Assembly (NCBI GenBank): GCA_012064385.1 | Contig: QRDG01000346.1 | Coordinates: 413,880 to 477,879, forward strand | Direction: 5' to 3' | Length of the DNA stretch: 64,000 nt | Origin: Puccinellia tenuiflora | Lineage: Eukaryota; Streptophyta; Magnoliopsida; Poales; Poaceae | Part shown: positions 12,790-23,395 of the stretch, piece after piece | How positions within the stretch are numbered: the first letter of the stretch is position 1 | Layout of the letters: each line of letters opens with the position of its first letter | Notes under the pieces: model-generated | The model's input: only the letters and a program-made list of their open reading frames with translations | The model's database searches: none | What the model was told of the DNA's origin: nothing | Translations under genes and position numbers: made by a program

Positions 12790-13095
12790 GTAGCCCCCGG
12801 GCCCACGATGGGCACGCCGGAGTTGCCGATGGAGGCGAAGCGTCGAGGGCCCAACAGAGCCTGCCAGGGCCGCGACACGTGGAGCGCGACGGTTGCGCCC
12901 ACGGCCACGATCTCCTCGGCTTCAACGGGCGTCGTGGTGGGACCCGCCACGACCAGGCGCCCGGTCAATAAAGTCTGGGCGCGCAGTCTGCGCCTGTCAC
13001 TGCTCCCATTACTTCCGCCGCCCACTTCCTCCAAACGACTCCTTCTCTCCAGAGCGCTCCTTCTCCACGGTCATCTTCTTCCTCTCCGGCGAGCG

Positions 13096-13281
13096 ATGGC
13101 ACCCAAGAGAGCGGGCACCGACGCGAAGGGCAAGGCCGCGGTGCAGGCCGGCTCGTCGACCGGCGCGTCGGCGGCGGCGTTGCGCGGTGCGGCCCTCACG
13201 GCGGCGATGCCGCCGACTCGCGTCTCCGCGGTGGCGATAGCCAAGGTGCGTCACATGGTGGCGGCGGGCTCCAAACGAGCA
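13096..13281 (+). CDS. Start of an antisense extra ORF of element E, cut by the gap
   Basis: A plus-strand ORF opens at ATGGCACCCAAGAGAG, about 300 bp inside the PPT side of the E LTR, and runs as 62 codons (MAPKRAGTDAKGKAAVQ...) to the N at 13282. It is Ala/Lys/Arg-rich. The leader just upstream is pyrimidine-rich and ATG-poor, like a grass 5' UTR. Its place between the 3' LTR and pol, opposite in strand to the element, matches the antisense extra ORFs described in Tat-lineage Ty3/gypsy elements. Function is unknown. It could also be a chance ORF in GC-rich DNA. Confidence 0.4.
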
Positions 13282-13282
13282 N
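13282..13282. other. Single N marking an assembly gap
   Basis: The only ambiguous base in the window. To its left lies element E internal sequence; to its right A's LTR resumes at the equivalent of 20429. The rest of E, its second LTR, its target duplication and 1038 bp of A's LTR must be absent, so the true gap is likely several kilobases, not one base. Confidence 0.85.
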
Positions 13283-13697
13283 TCCAAAAATTATGAGAAA
13301 ATTCAGGGAGGTTCACAATAATATAAGGAAGCTCCCCATATTTTTATTTGGAACTTTTGAAATGTTTAACTTGGTTTCAAATTAAGAATTGGTTTAACTC
13401 AATTTTGAAGTCCCAATTTATTTAATTGTTTGGCAAGAATTTGACTTTGCCAATTAAATTGGAAAATGCCTTCTTGGAACTTCCTAGACAATATGGAAAC
13501 TCAAGATTATTCTGTTCTACCAATTTGAACAATTGCATTTGGGTTTGCAATTTTTAGGAAGAGTTTTGCTTCCCTTTAATGTTTTCCATTTGTTGCTTTG
13601 ATTAAATTTAGCAATTTAATAATGTATGCCATGATGCAATGAAAAGAAAAAGTGAAAATTTGGCCCATATTTTAGGGTACCAAATCTGGGCTTTACA

Positions 13698-16537
13698 ATT
13701 CTACCCCCCTTACAAGAATCTCGCCCCGAGATCCTAGAGTAGGAAGAGGGAGGAGGGAAACATGACAACCCTTAACTTCAACGATCTTCTCGATCCCACG
13801 AGGACCTTCCTTGTTGTAGAGAAAAGGTAACAAGCATGACGTGCCGACGAGAAACAGAAGATAGTTCAAGGGGACAGACAAGTTCTCTCCAAGGGTTGGA
13901 AATATGAACTTTGCACAAGACCATAAGCCATTGGGGAAAACTAGGAACCACTTGACCATACAAAGGTCGAGCAGAAGATCGGACAACCGATCAATTGTTC
14001 AGGGCCATGACAATACTTCAAACCACCCTGAGGTGTAGATCATAGAGACTCGCAGCACCGCGAGGAGAAAAGACATCTTCTGGACTCCACGCCTTTGACA
14101 TACCACACGTCTCCATAAGGTAAGAGCTCGGCCCTAACATGACTGATGAAATCACACACTGTTCGTGCGATTGGGTAAAACCTTGGGTTCACCTAGGAGG
14201 GATAGATATACCATTGCTCCACATTTCGATAGAGAGGTAAAACCTGATATCGAGCTATTGCCACGAGATAGATGGAGTAGGAGGATTGACCGAGGGACAA
14301 TTAGTAACTCCGTTGTAAGGTTCTCCTTGAGTTTGTAGATACCACACTCCGGCTTCGAAATAGCCTCCAATCGATCATCAAGTGGAGGTCGTACTTGGAG
14401 ATAGAGAAAAGACCTTAGGGAAACTATTAGGATAAACTACCCATGATACTCATGGATAGTGGGTGATTTATTTATTTATTTTATTAATTTTTTTAAGGAT
14501 TGATAGGATTTCGTCAAACGACCTTGCGGTGAGGTGCTTGAACCACAACACCGAACTCATTGGGTTTACTAAAAGATCTAGGTCAGGCTCTTGGTAAACC
14601 ACCAAGCATCATTTCTGCTAGAGATTTAGATTTGGTTAGGCGTGCAGATAATTCAGACTTGAAATATCCGAGGAAGGAGTTTGCGGAAGTTAGTCGCAAG
14701 GCAGGGTAACTAGAATTGCAAGACATGGGCTACCGTGTCAAGCTCCAAAACACGAGCTAGATTGGGAGTTCCAGGCGGTCACGATTACACAGGGAAATTG
14801 AACCAGCATGAACTCCAAACAATGAAGCTCAACTGATTCATGATTGGGAACCACCGTTAAGGTGATGAAATTTGACAACTCTTTTCTTATTCGAGAACCA
14901 ACCGGCTAGTGGCATACATGACGGATTTAGAGAACTGGAGGCAACAACCTACCAACTCAACAACAAAGCACATATGCATGACCAACTTGGGATTCTTTCT
15001 GGAGAGACGAGCAAACTTCACTCGGGCCCATGGTGACAGATGTCAACCATTGGACATGGACCAGAGAAAGCACTTCCATCATCCAGAACACATACGACGC
15101 GATGACACGAGGATGGTTCGGACAAGTTCCCAAAATTTCTCGACAACACGGTCAGGGAACAACCCGGCAGTACTTTTGGAAAGACACCCAGAATATCACG
15201 AACCACCGCATATCACTGGTTGCGAGAGGAAACATGCTTTTCAAGGCAAAGGATGTGGTCTTAAGAGTTTCGACACGAATCTAGCTCGTTGACCGAAGGT
15301 GTGCACCTGAACAATGGACTTGGCAGCACAAACAACTCGGCTTGATGATAGGATTACCAGTCATGCTAAGAGTGTCACCAAAGTCTTTGGATTTCAAAAC
15401 AATATCAATTGCTAAGAATATCCGATTACCACATCAATATGCATCCTCAACATTCTCGAGCCTGAGTAGCTCGGAGGTAGATGGATAAGGAAGGGTAAGA
15501 GCATCACTTCATCAAGTACGTCATGAGTATAAAAGAGTGTGACACTCCAAGGCGAAACGGAACAAAAACTAGACAAGCTCTTACTCTGCGAATTACAAAA
15601 CTTTGACCTGGCCGAGAAATGGACGAGGTACCGGAGTTTGTTTCTCCTAACATCCCGATGTGGAATGTCTTGACGGACCACAAGGGTAACATGCTTCGGA
15701 ACACACCAATGCACGATAACACTTGACTGTCTACAGACAAATAGAGGGCGAATAACAGATTTCCAGTAAGGAAAGGGCTAACCACAATTCCAAGATATTG
15801 CCGAAGCCCTTGTTAGCACTCTTCCAACAACTAGTGCCGAAAGGGTTTCACTAACAAGTGTTATTGGAGGAATCACAAACATAGATGGAAAACTTGCTAA
15901 GAGCAATCTTCTCGTGATCCAGACGGTTTCATGACAGAATATCCAGCTATATCTCGTGACAGAGAAGAGCTTTGTTGCCGCAATTCAATTACGACTACAA
16001 CCACCAAAATGAAGATTAACTTCAAACATGGCCAGCCTGATGTAGGGTTTGACAATTATCATCAGGGTTCAATGGGAAAGATTTTGGGTTAAAGATCAGC
16101 TTCATGTACGGGGACTCATGAATGGCATAATGCTCACATGGGTGACAACCCTCATGAATCAATACACCAAAATTCCAGTACAATCCGGGACCTTTGGTTC
16201 AAGACCATGGGCCATAACAAAGGAATGTCTTGACGATCCACAATACTTCCTCTCTTCGGGCTTTAGAATGGGCAGACGAGCAGAGCTAACCAGTAGACTA
16301 AAGGTAGAAGCCAACCCCGTGAACCTATATTCTTGAATCGCCAGACGAGCAGGAGAACCGCTAAATCAAATAGAGGTAAGATAACTCAGAGTTAGAGCGA
16401 GTTGGATAAGGAGTAAAAAGAAACCTAAGATGGTTTTCACAACTCATTTTAGGTTATAAATAATGTTCACCAACACTAGACTCGACATCGACCAATAGAA
16501 CGGGTGTCCTACAGGCAGTACTGCTCTGATACCAACT
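13698..16537 (-). other. Internal region of element A without coding capacity
   Basis: 2.8 kb between the LTRs. On the minus strand it starts with the PBS and ends with AAGGGGGGTAGAA (13699-13711), the polypurine tract. Only short ORFs exist on either strand and none shows gag, protease, RT or integrase motifs. The 150 bp next to the PBS resemble the leader of element D at 31330-31477. Confidence 0.75.
16523..16534 (-). other. Primer binding site (initiator tRNA-Met) of element A
   Basis: The minus strand reads TGGTATCAGAGC three bases from the 5' LTR end, the standard plant initiator tRNA-Met primer site. Confidence 0.88.
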
Positions 16538-19500
16538 TGTAGCGCCCCGACCCCAGAACTATACAGTGAAACGTTGTGTAACCGGTCATGCTACACAATC
16601 GAGGGTTACTGGGTTTACCAATCCCAGGCCAAAACTCATTGGCAGGTAAGCTCGGAATGGATCATCGGCACACAACACCTCGATCATGCCATAAGCTCAG
16701 ACATCGCTTTCACGTATAGAAAAGAGACCAAGACTGCGGAACAACTGGCACATCACAAACTCTACGACACAAGGGATCAAAGTTCAACTCATATATGAGA
16801 AAGATAGCAAATATCACAATCAGAGCTCACAGACCCATCATTACATCAAGCGGAAGCAAATATAGTTGTCTAACAACAAGATCCAAATTATGGCCTAAGA
16901 GGCCTACAATAACATATCTCAGCCAGCCTGTTCCGAGACGTCCCAAGCTTCCACCTGGGAACCCCAGACTACTCGTCGATGTCAATGAAGAACCCACCTT
17001 CCAGTTCGGTGACGTCCTCCTCTGAAGCAAATAATAATCAACAAAGCAAGGCTGAGTACGACGTACTCGCAAGAATTAGTAGGGCGATATAGGCCCGATG
17101 CCGACGAAGGCTGTAATGCCGTATAATGTAGCTGGTTTTGCATAAAGCTAGTTTTCCTTTTAAAAGACATCAGGACCCTTTGCATCGTCTACTCAGAATG
17201 TTTTCCGAAAAGGGATAAGAGAGTAAACTTTCATCTGTGGTTCTCAACGAACCCTTTGTAAACAGAAGCATCTCATCTCCACCAAGGCACTCCCTCAAAT
17301 CACCCTCGAGGAAATGAACCTTTTATCACACGTTGGATTCCAACCTCTAGCTGCCAAGTTATTATTTAGGTTCAGGTTCTCTATGAGCTAATCCGCCTTT
17401 CCCAAGAGTTTGTCCATAACCGCAGACACGGCTTTTCGAAAAGATTAAACCCTGCAGGGGTGTACTGTTTTTATCCATTGGTACCATCCGACCCCTTGCC
17501 TGATCATTTAGCTCTCTTCCGGGGAAAGCCGGCAGGGCGGGCGTGGTTAAACCTTTACCTCGCATGAGACTATCCAAGGGTCATCGTGACGACATGACAA
17601 GTTCAGTGCCTATTTCAACACCCTGCCCCATCGCCACTCCTATCACCACCATCCTCATCACATCATCATCATCGTCATCATCATCACCGGCCAAACACTC
17701 GCAAATGGAAAGCGCAAATTAGAAGACCCTTGGATACGCCCACACAAGTTATTTAGTTAGTAAGGGGCCCATACCCCCACCGATGGTAGCACGCTCGGTT
17801 CTTGGTTCTAGCTAAAAGCACTCTCAGTCTAGGCGACAAGAATGAGGCAAAACACCATCCCCGATGGCAACTCATCCAAGCCTTTTAACAAATTAATTAA
17901 GTACCAAACTTAACCACCATGTACGAATCATTCCATCAACATCAATATCATGGAATTAAATCACCGGACAATATAACATTTAACTAAGCATGGCTAAGCA
18001 TTGCTAAGCATATAATACAACAATTATATCTTTGTACCAGGCCAACACATCAACCCTAGGTTTCATAGGAGGGGAAGCATGTGATGGTTCAGGAGACAAT
18101 GCATATCATAGGATTCTCTAACTTGATCAAAAGTGACATTTGAATCACATGCAATATTCTGGTGGAGAAAATAAGTTTATAAAACAATAGGATTCCAGAA
18201 TGCCAAGAAGGTTAGGTTAGCTCTTGCCTTGATGATAGTACTGGGCGCGTGGATCGTCGAGGTATTGTGGTGGAACCTCGACTCCTGAATCTAACGAAAC
18301 ACAACAATAACAGGAAAACGAAATAAATAACACGAATACAAGGTGCAATGCACAATCATGATGAGATGGTCAATTTATGCACTGAAATCATATTGGGCAT
18401 GTCCCACAAGTTAAATGGAACCCCTAAAATAAATATCGCAATTAACGGGTGAAAACTCCATATTTAACTTAGTGAATTGCGTTATTATCCAAAATGTCCA
18501 GTACTGAAATATGGGTCCTAAATGCATGAAAATGACATTATTAGATAGGTATTGTCCTACTGATCATTTTGGTACTTCGTTTGCAATTTTCCGATTAACG
18601 ATGAAGAAATGGTGATTTAAACGGTTATGCAATTTAAATCATTTTAACCAATTCGAAAATAACATCAAAGGAAAAAATTGGTTTCATGCTGGGAACTTAA
18701 CATAGATAGACATAATTTGTTTTGCTGGTCATTTTGGTATATCATTTGCAATTTTTGGATCAATATTTATCAAGTTATGATATTTCCAATTATTGATTTA
18801 AATCTGCCATTTTATTTAATTTTAATAAACAACACCAAAATTAATTCTACAATTCTCTCAAAAGGCATAAAGTGGTAGTCCATTGTTCACTGAACATTTT
18901 GAGCTATAAAACATAAATTTTGAGTAAACAAAACTCAAGTTAGGATTTTCCCAAAATTGTTATTAATTCTGCCATTTTAGTAAAATTTAAATAAACAGCA
19001 GAATAAACTATTTAGTTGATCATAGAAATGATACTAAAATATAGATATGATTTTTATGAACATTTTGGCATATCATTTGTAATTTTCTGAGTTATAAAAC
19101 AAAAGATATTGAATTTACAAATTCATTTCAAAATCTGCCATTTTAGTTATTTCAACTTAACAGCAATTTAGAAAACTCATTTTAACATGTAAAACAGAAC
19201 TAACATTTAGATGTTGTTTTCCTGAACATTTTGAGATCTTGTTTGCAATTTTTGGAGCAATATTCATAAAGTTATGACTTTCCCAAAATGTGATTTAAAT
19301 CTGCCCTTTTATATTTAATCAAAAACAGGCAATTTAATTTAACCAAAAATTCAACTAAAGGCACTAACATGTAGAGTTTATTTAGCTGAGCATTTTAACA
19401 TAAATTTGCATTTTTCTGAAGTATAAAACTCTAGATATGAATTTCCAAAATTTGAATAACTCACAGATGATTTGCATTTCACATTTAAATTCAAAATTAA

Positions 19501-20844
19501 AAATTCATTTGCATGTGTGAGTTACATAATTGGGTAGGTTATGAATTTGTGAACATTTTGGTGTATCAATTACATTTTTCTGATTTACCATTTAAAAGAT
19601 ATTGCAAATACAAATTCCTGTTAAAATCTGAAAATTCCAAAAACAAGAACAGGTGACGTCAGCATGACGTCATCAGAGGAGCTGCGGCATGTCGATCACA
19701 AATTCGTCACCTCTGATCGAAATTGGTCGCGGGAAAGTGCTCTACTAGCTAGAGGAGATGGAGAGGAGCCGGGGGAGCGGCGGGTTGGACCAAATGGTCA
19801 CCGGAGACTCGCCGGTGTCCATGTCCAGCGGTGGCCGGCGGTGGCGTTCGGTGGAAGCGCGGCACAGAGGAAAAGAAAGAGGGAGGAGGGGTCGGGATGG
19901 ACCAGTGGCTCACCAGCGTGCCTATGCCGTGGACGGCGAGGTGAGGGGAGGACGGCCGGCGGCGATTCGGTGCTTGGACGGCGGCGGCCAGAGCGGAGAA
20001 AAAGGTGACGACGATGGCGATTGCGAGCCTCCCAGCACGGGCTGGTTGCACCGGGAGGAAGAGGAGGACGAGACGGTCCGGAGGGACACCTCCGGCGAGC
20101 TCGACGCGGTGCAGGACGGCGGTGATTCGGGAGCATGGCAGCGGCGGCGGCAGGGGCTCGGCACCGATTAGGGTTAGGGTTGGAGGGAGCTAGGGTTTGC
20201 GGGAGAGGGAGCAGAGAGCGTCGGCAGCTTCACTTATCCAGCAGGGGGGCGCAGCGAGGCGCAGGGGAGGAGGACACGGCGGCACTGCCATGGCGCACAG
20301 GAGAAGCACTGTGGCGACAGGGGAGAAGGCAATTTTCCGAAAAACCCTGGCCTCTATTTCCTTTTCTGTTTTTCTTTTAAATTTGAAAACAGCACCCTTT
20401 TCCCATTTAATTAAGGCATCAAATAATTTCCAAAAATTATGAGAAAATTCAGGGAGGCTCACAATAATATAAGGAAGCTCCCCATATTTTTATTTGGAAC
20501 TTTTGAAATGTTTAACTTGGTTTCAAATTAAGAATTGGTTTAACTCAATTTTGAAGTCCCAATTTATTTAATTGTTTGGCAAGAATTTGACTTTGCCAAT
20601 TAAATTGGAAAATGCCTTCTTGGAACTTCCTAGACAATATGGAAAGTCAAGATTATTTTGTTCTGCCAATTTGAACAATTGCATTTGGGTTTGCAATTTT
20701 TAGGAAGAGTTTTGCTTCCCTTTAATGTTTTCCATTTGTTGCTTTGATTAAATTTAGCAATTTAATAATGTATGCCATGATGCAATGAAAAGAAAAAGTG
20801 AAAATTTGGCCCATATTTTAGGGTACCAAATCTGGGCTGTTACA
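16538..20844 (-). repeat. Right (5') LTR of element A, 4307 bp
   Basis: Ends TGTAGCGCCCCGACC...GGGCTGTTACA. It is mostly AT-rich, with a GC-rich island at about 19660-20340. On the minus strand the island resembles a gene leader (AACCCTAGCTCCCTCC and AACCCTAACCCTAATCGG motifs). This long island is probably the transcribed leader. Small ORFs in it are GC-rich shadows. Confidence 0.9.
19654..19672. promoter_or_regulatory. Two TGACGTCA boxes one helical turn apart (as-1-like)
   Basis: TGACGTCA occurs at 19654-19661 and again at 19665-19672, an 11-bp offset, at the edge of the LTR GC island. Paired TGACG motifs of this kind are known TGA/bZIP binding sites (as-1, ocs elements). Regulatory use here is inferred only. 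Confidence 0.45.
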
Positions 20845-21540
20845 AACCCGGCTATCTGTTCGACTGCTCCTCTATAAGCCGCCATGTTTGCATCCTTCGA
20901 GTCTCAGGTTCTAGATACTTGCTGTGCTACTTGGTCTGAGTCCCCAAAGCACCTGATGCGCTTGATGTTCATCTCCTTGGCCAAACGCAAGCCATGTAGC
21001 AAGGCTTCATACTCCGCCATGTTGTTTGTGCAATCAAAGTGCAACTGAAGAACATATGCCAACTTGTCTCCTTTAGGTGAAGTTAAAACCACGCCGGCTC
21101 CTGAGCCTTCTAACTGTCTGGACCCGTCGAAGTGCATTGTCCAATATTTGGTGCAGGGTGAACTTGGTGAGGATGTGAAGTCTGTCCAATCATTGACAAA
21201 GTCGACCAAAGCTTGAGACTTGATTGTTGTCCTAGGCTCATATGTGATATGATAAGGACCCAATTCGATTGCCCACTTGGCAACTCGACCTGTTGCATCT
21301 CTGTTGCGTATAATATCAGCTAGCGGTGCTGAACTCACCACTTTGATTGGATGCTCTTGAAAATAATGCTTAAGCTTCCTACTTGCAAGGAAAACTCCAT
21401 AAACTAACTTCTGCCATTGAGGGTACCTTTGCTTTGAATCTGTGAGGACTTCACTGATGTAGTAAACAGGCCTCTGTACTGAATACTCTTTTCCTTCCTC
21501 TGCACGTTCCACGACTACTACTGCGCTGACAACTCTTTCA
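20845..21540 (-). pseudogene. Element B RNase H, interrupted by element A
   Basis: The minus frame from 21512 gives the RT-RH connection (RPVYYISEVL, QHPIKV-type EHPIKVVSS) and then RNase H with MHFDGSRQ, MAEYEALLHGL and GDSDQVAQQV, supplying the Asp, Glu and Asp residues. The first bases of the domain are out of frame with the upstream RT (frameshift near 21538). The domain breaks at 20845, and its last 40 or so residues lie at 8822-8921 across element A. Confidence 0.88.
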
Positions 21541-22576
21541 TGGCAGCCACATATAATAGCATGGGCTCCTTATCTGTAGGAGCTGCAAGTACTGGTGCTG
21601 ATGATAGGGTTTTCTTCAAACCTTCAAAATCATCGTCGGCTTCTTTGTCCCATAGGAATTTGTCTGACTTCTTCAGGAGTTGGTAGAGAGGACCCGCCTT
21701 CTCTCCGAGTCTTGAGATGAATCTGCTTAAAGCTACCACACAACCAGTGAGTTTCTGAACATCCTTTAGACAAGTTGGCCTCTGCAGGTTATGAATAGCC
21801 TTGATTTTTTCTGGGTTTGCTTCAATGCCTCTCTCTGAAACTATGAAGCCGAGGAGTTTGCCCACAGGGACTCCAAAAACACACTTGGTTGGGTTGAGTT
21901 TCATCTTGTACTTTCGCAGATTATCAAAGGTTTCTGTCAGGTCTGCTATCAAAGAGTCGGCTTTCTGAGACTTGATAACCACATCATCCACATAAGCGTG
22001 AACGTTCCTTCCAATCTGTTCTTTGAAACAGTTCTGGATGCATCTCTGGTATGTAGCTCCTGCATTCTTGAGCCCAAAAGGCATTGTCATGTAACAAAAT
22101 GCTCCAAAGGGTGTAATGAAAGATGTCTTCAGCTCATCCTCTTTCTTGAGTCTGATTTGATGGTACCCTGAATAAGCATCCAGGAAACAAAGTAACTCTG
22201 ACCCCGCTGTGGAGTCAATGATCTGGTCAATACGAGGCAAAGCAAACGGGTCCTTGGGACAATGTTTGTTAAGACCCGTGAAGTCGATGCACATACGCAG
22301 CTCTCCTGTTTTCTTTGGCACTAGCACTGGGTTGGCCACCCACTCTGGGTGAAAAACTTCCTTGATGAACTCAGCTGCAAGGAGCCGAGCCACCTCTTCT
22401 CCAATGGCTTTTCTCCTGTCGTCGTGAAACTTGCGCAGACCTTGCTTAACTGGTCTTGCATTAGGGTTAACATGTAAGCAGTGCTCGGCGAGTTCTCTCG
22501 GGACTCATGGCATGTCTGATGGCTTCCATGCAAAGACGTCCCGGTTCTCACGGATGAACTCGACGAGCGCGCTTTC
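21518..22576 (-). pseudogene. Element B reverse transcriptase
   Basis: An open stretch of 291 codons (21518-22393) holds palm and finger motifs LRMCIDFTGLNKHCPKDPFALP, FLDAYSGYHQI, MPFGLKNAGATYQRC and the catalytic YVDD, then the connection (KLLGFIVSERGIEANPEKI, FISRLGEKAGPLYQLLKK). Upstream in the same frame is the usual PR-RT linker, but it contains two stops at 22505-22507 and 22577-22579. RNA-dependent DNA polymerase function is lost. Confidence 0.9.
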
Positions 22577-22579
22577 TTA

Positions 22580-23392
22580 TTTGTCAGATAGATGTGCCCC
22601 AATGAGGAGCTGCTTGGAGGAGTCGCCTGGGGTAAAATCCACTGACTTGAACTTCATCTTCTCCTTTGTGGACGGCTTCTTAAGGACTGAGTTGTCCTCC
22701 GGGTCCACGTTTACTTTATAGAATTTGAGCTCTTCTTGGGCACAAGCTGTCTCGGCCATAGCTGCATCTCCTAGCTCACACTCCAATGCCATTTGTCTGC
22801 TGCCATTAACTGTAATGACTCCTGCTGGACCTGGCATCTTGAGCTTCAAGTAAACATAACATGGTCTGGCCATAAACTTAAAGTATGCTGGTCGGCCAAA
22901 GAGAGCATGGTATGGGCTCTTGAGATCTACTACCTCAAAAGGCATAATCTCTGAATGAAAGTTCTTCACTGTGCCGAAAGCAACCTCAAGATAGATCTTA
23001 CCGATGGGTTTGGCTGACTTCCCTGGTACGATTCCATGAAAAACTGTCTCAGTGGGTATTAACTGCCTATCTTGCATCTGCATCCCCTTGAATGTGTCAT
23101 AATATAAGATGTTGATACTGCTTCCACCATCCATGAGCACCTTGTTCAATGTGTAGCCCCCAACTTGAGGTGCTACCAGCAAGGCTAGCTGCCCTGGGTC
23201 GTCGACTCTTGGTGGATGATCTGCCTGACTCCATGTGATGGTTTGCTCTGACCACCTGAGCCACTGTGGGACTGTCGGCTCCACTGCATTAACAGCTCTA
23301 ACTTTTAATTTCTTGGCACGCTTGGACGTGCTTGTTGTAAATACATGATAACTGCCACGACTCGGGTTCTGTGGCCGAGTTGTGACATAATA
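22580..23392 (-). pseudogene. Element B aspartic protease region
   Basis: A 235-codon open segment (22577-23284) contains VLMDGGSSINILYYDTF, the Tat-type retropepsin active site (Asp-Gly-Gly), and YHALFGRPAYFKFMA further on. A stop at 23393-23395 separates it from the nucleocapsid part. In a live element it would cleave the polyprotein in the virus-like particle. Confidence 0.85.
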
Positions 23393-23395
23393 TTA

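Larger units (their letters stand above)
11775..13281 (-). mobile_element. Element E: 3' end of a minus-strand Tat-type element, truncated by the assembly gap
   Basis: Sequence homologous to element A's right LTR stops after TTTAGCTGAG at 11774, and TGTCGGAGAATAGG begins. A segment with matching terminal inverted hexamers TGTCGG/CCGACA spans 11775-12789. It is followed directly by TAGCCCCCGGGCCC, which is a polypurine tract on the minus strand. This fits a 3' LTR plus the start of the 3' internal region. The left target duplication would be CTGAG (11770-11774); its partner is lost in the gap. Confidence 0.7.
8922..13697 (-). repeat. Left (3') LTR of element A, interrupted by element E and an assembly gap
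   Basis: Positions 8922-11774 align with 16538-19390 at equal length (2853 bp), and 13283-13697 align with 20429-20844. The part corresponding to 19391-20428 (1038 bp) is missing and replaced by element E and an N. A CAT/CGT trinucleotide run occurs at about 10040-10070. Short ORFs inside are LTR shadows. Confidence 0.88.
8922..20844 (-). mobile_element. Element A: large non-autonomous LTR retrotransposon nested in element B
   Basis: Boundaries are exact: AACCC precedes (8917-8921) and follows (20845-20849) the element, and the ends are TGTAGCGCC...TTACA. On the minus strand the order is 5' LTR (16538-20844), PBS (16523-16534), 2.8 kb internal region, PPT (13698-13712) and 3' LTR (8922-13697, itself containing element E). 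No gag or pol domain is visible. Its LTR start and leader resemble those of element D, which does encode gag-PR-RT, so D-type elements are the likely helpers. About 18 substitutions over the first 600 bp of the two LTRs suggest roughly 3% divergence, older than the Sabrina-like insertion. Confidence 0.9.

Noticed and set aside
12063..13034. Long ORFs of 143-193 codons on both strands
   Set aside because: They lie in the GC-rich LTR of element E and cross the LTR/PPT border; no conserved domain.
19664..20442. Overlapping ORFs in element A's LTR GC island
   Set aside because: High-GC chance frames in an LTR leader; no family resemblance and no partner in element D.
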